Positions 56,498 through 64,000 of a DNA stretch of 64,000 bases are shown in pieces. The stretch spans positions 25,170,001 to 25,234,000 of the forward strand of contig NC_088932.1 in NCBI RefSeq assembly GCF_038396675.1. The letters run 5' to 3'. Under the pieces are notes generated by a model, which saw only the letters and a program-made list of their open reading frames with translations, did no database searches and was not told the origin of the DNA. Within the stretch, counting starts at the first letter, position 1. Every line of letters begins with the position of its first letter. The stretch comes from Hydra vulgaris. Lineage: Eukaryota; Cnidaria; Hydrozoa; Anthoathecata; Hydridae. Position numbers and translations under genes: made by a program.

Positions 56498-56521
56498 TTA
56501 TCTTGTTGCATGATACAAAAT
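56464..56521. repeat. Inverted repeat, about 25-bp arms
   Basis: TTTTGTATCATGCA and TGCATGATACAAAA, with inner ATAATTGAA and TTCAATTAT, form two arms with small bulges. Confidence 0.8.
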
Positions 56522-57131
56522 TGAGCAAGTCGATACTTTTACGAATTTTTGACAAAGAACAGGGCAAAAGAAGAATAGAGCGACATTAACGCGGGAAAAA
56601 AAGAGTGCAAGATCAATCTTTTGACTTTCGTACAAGTTAATTGAAGCGAAAAGAACTACGGAATATACTTGCATCAGAACTGGAATCATTCAAAAGTTTA
56701 TGTTTATATTAATTTTAGTATTGTAATTTTAGTATTGCTTTAACCTAACCTTACGGAATACACACGAGAATCAGGTCGGGTAAGAAAAAGTTATACATTG
56801 ACTCACTAAGGTTTTTGTACCAGTACTCAAACTGTTAAACTGATTTAAAAAATTTAAACTAATTTCAAGCAACTAGCTTTGTCTACTTAAATTGAGTAGT
56901 TAAATGAATTAGTTTTAGTATTTGCATTTAAGTTTGCGACAGTCACGTCACATGTTTTTTACGATGGTGTTTGTTATTATTGTTTGGTGCATTAACACTA
57001 ACATCAAGCTGTTTTGTTTACCAACTTATTCGTCCAACATAATTCAATCGTTAAATGTAGATGCACATTGTAAACGAGTCTGATGCAAATTACTTACAGA
57101 ACTCTAATGCAGCTAATTTTTTTTTTTTTTT
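56522..57131. other. No recognised gene
   Basis: AT-rich sequence without family-like frames. Confidence 0.4.
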
Positions 57132-57375
57132 GCGGATGTTATTGTGCTCCCAGAAGTCCGCAACAGAGCATCGCGATAGAGCATTTAACTAGGAAGTTTA
57201 TGCCTCCTTCCTTACAAGTGTCGCTTAATGGTCTTGGGCATAGCGCACTTGCGCTACAACTACGCCATGAAACAAAGGATCCGTGGTTCAACGCAATCTC
57301 TGGTAAGGAAGCAGGCATAAACTTCTTTTTAAATGCTCTTCCACAGTACTCTGTAATAAGACCATAAAGGCTTCT
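57132..57375. mobile_element. Two SINE copies in inverted orientation
   Basis: The + copy (about 57220-57375) has a tRNA-like head with a B-box-like GTGGTTCAACG, then a core GGTAAGGAAGCAGGCATAAA, CTTCCACAGTACTCTGTAAT and AAGACCATAAAGG. The core alone is present inverted at 57140-57218 (GAAGTTTATGCCTCCTTCCT). The core matches that of the SINE at 56107-56285, but the + copy has a different head. Together they form a roughly 240-bp imperfect palindrome. Confidence 0.8.
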
Positions 57376-57423
57376 TAAAAAATAAAAGCAAAAAGTGTAA
57401 AGACAGGAGTTTTTTACAGGTAT

Positions 57424-57487
57424 CTGTTCGCTGACCAAGTTTACTAAAATTCAAGCTTGAAATTTAGTAAACTAGGTCAGCGAACAG
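57424..57487. repeat. Near-perfect inverted repeat, about 28-bp arms
   Basis: CTGTTCGCTGACCAAGTTTA and the reverse complement ending at 57487 flank a CAAGCTTG centre that is itself palindromic. Only one or two mismatches. Confidence 0.88.
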
Positions 57488-58254
57488 ACTGTAACATACA
57501 GGTTTAGTAAACATTAAGCTTGAAGGTCTTTCCCACTTACACATTAAAGTTTTCTACCACTCGTTACTTTTACTAACTCAATTCAATCAAAGCTTTTAAC
57601 TCTGGCGAAGCATGAAATTGTTTCACTTTTTGAGTATCGATGTTGATAATAAACATGGTTGGAAATACCCATTTAATTCTCGTGGAATAAACTAGTTAAA
57701 AGTATAAGAATTAAGTATAAAGCTAGGAGTGCTTTAAGTAAACGTTACCTAACTCGATTACATTTTTTTTATAATTGTCATTTAAACTCAGTGGCGGGCT
57801 CGCTCACCGGTCCACCGGTCGGCCTCTTGAATTACTTTTTAAAATATACCAGGGGAAAAGAGATATACATTTAGGCTTTTGAATTAGTAGTCTCCGTTTA
57901 TTTTAATTCCTAAATTTGAAATATTATAAATTCCACTCTAAATTTGAATTTTGTTTCGATAGGAAACTAGACCTAATTCATTTCTATAGTTAGGAATTGC
58001 GTTGACTTAAAACAAAAACATCTACGGGTCCCATAATATTTTATATAAATTTTTATCTGGTAATTAAACATCGATAATATGTTATTAAAAAGTAAGTTTC
58101 AACAAATAATCCTGGATCCGTCGCTACAAGAACAGAGCTAAAATTAAATTTGTAGAAAATGATCACAAATTTTTTTCATTTTGGACTGTGTTTCATCAAT
58201 AAAGACTCATCAGAAAATATTTAAAGTTAAAAAACTGTGTTTAATAAAATCTGT
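57488..58254. other. No recognised gene
   Basis: AT-rich, with one GC-rich patch at 57790-57830 (GGTCCACCGGTCGGCC). Confidence 0.4.
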
Positions 58255-61200
58255 GTTTAATAAAAACTGTTTTGAATCAGTTTTGAACAGATGTAGAGAC
58301 TTTTTTTTTCCGGAAACAATGTTTGGGAATCTTTTCCACAAAAGTAGTTCGCGTTTCTGAATTTAATAAGAATTTTGTTTAGAATAAGATTTTGGTATAA
58401 CAAAGTTGTTTGCGGAAAATCTTGTAGCATATTTATGGTGTATTTCTTTAAAATAAGTTTCAAATATTTTGGGGGAGAGTCCATATTTTGTTTTATACAT
58501 GAACTGTACAACAAGATGGATATTAAGTTTGAAAATATTCAGGGTCCCAATTAAACGTAAAAAAGGTTCACACGGAATCGCTCTATCAGCTCCAAGTATG
58601 ATTCTAACAGCATGTTTTTGCTTGCTATAAAGTTTTTTAAACTTAGTGTGATTAGTACTTGCCCACATGCTGTTGCCGTAAGTTAAGTAACTATGTATAA
58701 AGGAAAAGTATAAACTTTTTAAGGACTTAAAATTTAAGAGTGGCTTAACTCTATAGATTATGCCAATTTTTTTTTGAGATTTTTCTTTCTATAGAATTTA
58801 TATGAACTTTCCAAGATAGATTTTCATCAAAGTTCACACCTGAAAAATTTACAGATATTTGCCTTTTAATGTTAGTTTTATTCATCAATAGATTGGAAGA
58901 ATAAGTGGTATTTCTTTTGTTTTCCTTGGTTTGTGGAAAAGAGAAAATTTTGTTTTTGAACATTCAAAGACAGTTTGTTGCATACAAACCATTTATTTAC
59001 TTTATTTAATTCTTCATTTACTACTGTAAAAAGTGTTTCAATATTTTTGTGAAAATAAAAAAGATTCGAGTCATCTGCGAATAAAATAAAATTTAATGTT
59101 TGATGTTGAAGACAAATCATTTATGTATGATAAAAAAAGTAAAGGCCCAAGTATAGAACCCTGTGGGACTCCACAATTTACAGTTTTTTTGGTCGTTTCT
59201 AAATTTTCAAATTGTACATATTGTTTTCTGTTTGAAAGGTAATTTTCAAACCAGAGTAAGTTTGTCTCCTTTATTCCGTAATATTCCAGTTTTTTTATTA
59301 GAATGGAATGCTACCGTATCAAAAGCTTTCAATCAAGAGAGATCAATGAAAACTCCTAACGTAAAACAGTCTTCTGTAAAAGCATTAGATAAGTGATTAA
59401 CTAACTCTACTATTGCGTGATCTGTTGAATGTTGTTTTTTGAAACCAAATTGCTTACTGTATAACATGTTGTTTTCAGTTAAATGATTATACAGCCTATT
59501 GTACACTATACGCTCAAGCAATTTCGAGAAACAAGATAAAACAGATATAGGCCTGTAGTTCGAAGGTTCTGGCTCATCTCCAGACTTGGAGTTACTCTAG
59601 CAATTTTTAAATTATCCGGAACTTTACCTGATTTAAGTGACTGATTGAAGATATGAAACAAAGATGGTTGAATTATATCATAAACTAATTTTAATATATT
59701 AACGCTAACTTTATCCGACCCTGCACTTTTGTTACTTTTTAAGCTTAGTAATGCAGTCCGCAACTCACGTATATCTAGCTTTGACTCATTCATTTTTTTT
59801 TTTTAGAATTTGTTAGATAAGAATCAAATGTTGAACAAGTTAAAGAAATACTTTGTGCTAAATTAGAGCTAACATTAATGAAGAAACTGTTAAATTCTTC
59901 AGCTATTAGTGCTTTATCATAAATTGATTCACCGTCGATTAAAAGTTTTTTTTGGCAGAGCGTTATTTTTATATTTGTTTTGTCCAATTATTTCTTTAAT
60001 AGCATTCCAAGTTTGTTGAGTATTTCCATTTGCATTTTCTAGCAATTTCGAATAATATAATTTTTTAGAGTATTTTTTGATTTTTTCAAATATATTTTTA
60101 TAGTTTTTATAATTTGCTTCGTTTGAATACGTTTTTTTTTAAAGAAATTTTTCATAAAGTTTTTGTTTTTTTCTTGATGATTTTAGTGAGCGTTTTGTTA
60201 CCCAAGGCGATAGAAGTAATTTTGAATTTATATAAAACTTTTTTTACACGAAACGCTTTATTGTATTGTTTACAAAATTGCGCCAGGAAAAGTTCATAAG
60301 TATTGTTAGCATCACGTGATTGGAGAACATGCTCCCAATTAACGAAGTTAATTAGAAGGTTGCAAAATTGTAAATAATGTGCTTTGTGGAAATATTTTCA
60401 GGGGTTATGCTTTTTGTTATTAGAAATGTGGGAAAATGGTCTGTCAAATCAGTCTTTATTATACCTGTACTAAAGCAGCTATTAGAAAAATTATTAGTAA
60501 TTATGTTATCTAGTAGGGTAGAGGAACTTTTTGTAATTCTTGTTGGCTTAGTTATTGTTGGAATGAGGTTATTTTGTGTGTAAAGAGTATTTACAAAATA
60601 TTTAACACTGTTATTTGACGCATGATTCAAAAGATTAATATTCAGGTCACCGACTAAGTAAAAATGCTTTTGTTTTTTTATTAACTTTTGTTAGAAAAGT
60701 ACGGAAAAAAACTTTAAAATTTTTTAAATTACCAGCTGGTTCTCTATAAATAACCTTAACAATTATGTTTTTAGAATTTTGGTTATTTGTTTCAATGCAC
60801 AATGACTCGCAATCTTTTACATTCACACTCAGGTCATTGCGTGGTGTAAAATTAATTGAGTTATGAATAAAAATGCATACACCTCCACCGGTACGGAAGT
60901 TTCGTGGTTGATGAATTGACGCGTAATTTGTCAATTCAAATTGAAAATTATGCTCGTCATATTTAAACCAGGTCTCAGTAAGACAGATTATTTTAAAATC
61001 GTGATTTAATTCATGCATTAGAAGTTTAAAATCTTCAAAAAATTTTTTAGGCTTCGAATATTAATGTTTAAGATTGAAAATGTGTTTTTATTTTGTTGAA
61101 GATAGAAATTAGATTCGGAAATTGAATAGTATTTGCTTTCTAACAATTCTAGGTTAAAATAATTAGTAACATCATTATCACAAAGTGTGACATTTTCATC

Positions 61201-61560
61201 ACAAAGTTTAATAAATGATCATCCATTTTAAAATATAAAATTAAGATTAGGGAAAAATTAGTTAAAAAATAAAAAATAAAGAAATACTTATATAGATTTA
61301 GTGGAAACAACATCTCCTTTCTTCGCAGTCCAAACTAGTCACGAATGACTAATTTGTCGTATGATATGACCGCAAATTTGCCGGATTCCCTTTCTTTTTT
61401 CATTCGTTCTCTTAAACCCTTCCTTATTTCTGTAGTCTCAGCACTAAAATCTTCATTTATAAAGACGTTTTTTCCTTTGAGTTTACACGATTTTTTAAGT
61501 ATTTCAGTTTTGTCTTTAGGACTATCGGTCTGTGTTTCTTGACATCTCCTAAACCTTCCG
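58255..61560 (-). pseudogene. CR1-like LINE, nearly full-length but frame-broken
   Basis: Order on the minus strand: an ORF1-like basic block (NVFINEDFSAETTEIRKGLR, 61340-61560), then endonuclease (ICLTETWF, GGGVCIFIHNSI, VKVIYREP near 60700-61000; TRITKSSSTLLDNIITNN and TDHFPTFL near 60450-60560). Next are a linker, fingers (KSAGSDKVSVNILKL, 59700), palm (FGFKKQHSTDHAIVELVNHL and GVFIDLS, 59340-59460; GVPQGSILG near 59160; FILFADDSNLFYF near 59080), thumb (VNFDENLSWKVHI, 58820) and C-terminal blocks (KQKHAVRIILGADRA, 58600). Several frameshifts and stops separate these. The gene copies its own RNA when intact; this copy cannot. Confidence 0.85.
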
Positions 61561-61852
61561 TGTTACTTTTAAACTGACTGTTAAAATATACATAAAAAAG
61601 TTTTTTAAAGAGTTGAAATTTGAAAAAAAGAAGTCTTTTTCAGATTGAGAAAAAAGTAAGCGCAATAGTAATAAATTTATCTAGTTTTCTAAATATAAAA
61701 AAGTAATAAAACCAATTATTAATTAAAATTAGAATATTTTCATAATTAATTAACACCATAATTATAATTAACATCATAATTAATTAACACCACAAGCAAT
61801 AAATTGTTATAGACTAGCAGAGTAACATAAAAAATGACAGTCGATATTGGAT
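61561..61852. promoter_or_regulatory. U6 upstream region
   Basis: About 290 bp between the LINE 5' side and U6. CATAAAAAAT at 61826-61835 (about -27 to -18) could serve as the TATA-like element of a type 3 pol III promoter. A proximal sequence element cannot be named without a Hydra consensus. Confidence 0.4.
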
Positions 61853-61877
61853 GTGTTTGCTTCGGCAACACATATAT

Positions 61878-61909
<32 letters not shown>

Positions 61910-61959
61910 GGCCCCTGCGCAAGGATGACACGCAAATTCGTGAAGCGTTCCAAATTTTT
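61853..61959 (+). ncRNA. U6: U6 spliceosomal snRNA
   Basis: 107 nt from GTGTTTGCTTCGGCAACAC to a terminal TTTTT. It contains GATACAGAGAAGATTAGCAT (with the invariant ACAGAGA box), CAAGGATGACACGCAAATTC (with AGC-like and telestem parts) and GTGAAGCGTTCC. U6 pairs with the 5' splice site and U2 in the spliceosome core and is made by pol III, which stops at the T run at 61955-61959. The 5' stem-loop differs from the vertebrate form by paired changes that keep the stem (GTGTT with AACAC), which argues for a functional gene over a random retrocopy. No A tail follows. Confidence 0.95.
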
Positions 61960-62053
61960 ATTAACAAAGAGATATTCTCTTTTTAAAATATATTTATTAA
62001 AAAAAAGTCTTTTTACTTGTTATATATGTGAATAATAATAAACATATATTTGG

Positions 62054-62186
<133 letters not shown>

Positions 62187-62199
62187 ATAAAATAATAGT

Positions 62200-63418
62200 T
62201 ATAGCATCAAATTATAGCAAAAGTTTAATTGACTTGAATAGTTCAATACTTTGTCGGATGTCCCATATTATCAAGCACGGCTTGTATTCTTCTTGGCATA
62301 CTATGTATTAATGTTTTACAAAATTCTCAAGTGATTTCATTAGTCCACACTTCTTAAGAACTTTTTGAAGATGTTCTTCAGATTTTGGCTGATGTGCTGC
62401 AATTTTCTGCTTCATTATATTCCAGCAGTCCTCGATAACATTAAGATTGGGTGAGCTTGAGGGCCAATTAGATAATAATTCAATTTTATTATCAGTAAAC
62501 CAATTCTTAACTGTTTTAGCTGTATGATAAGGTAGTGAATCTTGCTGAAAAATGCTGGTTTTAGTAATTTCCATGTGCAGTTTCACTTTGTCTTTCAATA
62601 CACTTAGATACTCTTGTGCATTGACTTTTTCATCTTTTTTAAAGATGTGCAACCCGCATCGGTCTTGCGCTGTGATTGCTCCCCATACCATGACTGAAGG
62701 AGGTTGTTTTACTGTTTTTATGGTATACTGTGGATTCAGGCGTTCTCCCACAGGTCTTCTAACATAATTATAGCCTGTGCTTCTAATTTGTTAAAACGTA
62801 CTTTTGTCTGTAAACATTACGCGCTCCCACCATTCCGGTGTCTTGTTTTTTAAATTCTTACAAAATTTAATCCTAGCTTGTAATTGAGATGTAGTTAATA
62901 AAGCTTTTATAGCTGGTCTTCTTGCAACTAGACCAAAGTCATAACAAAACCTTCTTCTAATTGTTCTCGAACTAATAGTAAGTCGCCTTTCCATAACAAG
63001 TTGTGATAACCTTGCAGATATTGTGTGGGGCTCACTATTAACAATTCTCTTTAAAATATGGTCTTCTCGTGATGTACTCACATTTTCTACCACAATTTTT
63101 GCGATTTGAATAGTCTTGCACACGCAAAGCATTTTGCACGGCAAATCTTGATATTTTTAATTGTTTTGCTATTCTACTTTGAGAATAGCCCTCCAAAAAT
63201 AGTGCATTTATTTCACCTTTAACAAAGTTATTAATATCACGCTTTTTACCCATAATATCACAACTATGGCAACCTGACAGGGTAAAATACATCAAAATAT
63301 CTTCGAAAATCAAACTATAATAAAAAAATTACTTGTAACCAAGGTAATAACGCCATAAATAAACAATAAGTTAAAAAAGTTTAAAAAACGTAGCATGCCT
63401 TAATTTTTTGGCCACTAC

Positions 63419-63420
<2 letters not shown>
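62200..63420 (-). mobile_element. Tc1-like transposon between two TA microsatellites
   Basis: The end at 63420, read inwards on the minus strand, is CAGTAGTGGCCAAAAAATTA, a typical Tc1 terminus, directly followed outside by a TA array (the target is TA). The opposite terminus is not found; the sequence near 62184-62215 does not match, so it has been lost next to the other TA array. Confidence 0.85.
62308..63253 (-). pseudogene. Tc1-like transposase
   Basis: The first Met is at 63253 (MGKKRDINNF). An N-terminal helix-turn-helix (LEGYSQSRIAKQLKISRFAV) is followed by a GRK-type linker, a second helix-turn-helix (LTISSRTIRRRFCYDFGLVA), and the first catalytic Asp in VMFTDKSTF. VWGAI follows, the second Asp is in IFQQDSLPYHT, and the Glu is in PNLNVIEDCWNIMK. 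The spacing from the second Asp to Glu is 35 residues, one more than the usual Tc1 34. All three catalytic residues are present, but two frameshifts (near 63100 and 62780) split the frame. Confidence 0.85.

Positions 63421-64000
<580 letters not shown>

Noticed and set aside
61340..61959. U6-LINE chimeric retrocopy
   Set aside because: U6 is on the + strand and the neighbouring LINE on the minus strand. There is a 290-bp gap, and U6 has no A tail and ends in a T run.

Overview
The window looks like nuclear DNA of a cnidarian, most probably Hydra. It is strongly A+T-rich, has long AT-rich introns, and is crowded with transposable elements of the kinds known from Hydra: Jockey- and CR1-like LINEs, Tc1/mariner, hAT and Chapaev-like DNA transposons, and tRNA-headed SINEs. 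No bacterial or viral gene was seen. The species is an inference from composition and element families.

One host protein gene dominates: FAN1, the structure-specific nuclease of DNA interstrand crosslink repair. It lies on the + strand from 6480 to 51124. I could assemble twelve coding exons: 6480-7494, 7677-7896, 9908-10042, 10995-11238, 28357-28590, 39376-39543, 40815-41057, 49909-50004, 50112-50210, 50358-50486, 50763-50868 and 51099-51124. Together they give 2715 nt, or 904 codons plus a stop, in one open frame. The predicted protein has a UBZ4 zinc finger at the N terminus, a SAP-like region, the TPR-like middle and a complete VRR-NUC domain with its catalytic residues. Introns 4, 5 and 7 (about 17, 11 and 9 kb) carry most of the mobile DNA.

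Region by region: 1-5000 holds decayed Tc1-like, hAT and LINE copies, a palindromic MITE, a TAC microsatellite and a SINE. 5120-6480 is the FAN1 upstream region. Introns 2 and 3 hold TA microsatellites, mariner/Tc1 relics and a 16-bp minisatellite. Intron 4 holds a three-level nest: an old long-inverted-repeat transposon (A, 13824-25097), a Jockey-like LINE inserted into it (15644-19127), and a younger relative of A (B, 19132-24321) inserted into the LINE. Intron 5 holds a second, rearranged Jockey-like LINE, Tc1 relics, and a PHD-finger LINE whose reverse transcriptase core is deleted. Intron 7 holds a 26-bp minisatellite of about 44 units, a MITE, a 0.9-kb inverted-repeat element, and an almost complete Chapaev-like transposon (46677-49730) with CACTG ends and a 4-bp target duplication.

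Downstream of FAN1 (51125-64000) there is a 256-bp tandem duplication, several minus-strand LINE fragments, tRNA-derived SINEs (one inside a LINE with a 6-bp target duplication), a long CR1-like LINE (58255-61560), a full-length U6 snRNA gene (61853-61959), and a Tc1-like transposon lying between two long TA microsatellites (62200-63420).

Apart from FAN1 and U6, essentially every recognisable coding stretch belongs to a mobile element, and nearly all of these carry stops or frameshifts.
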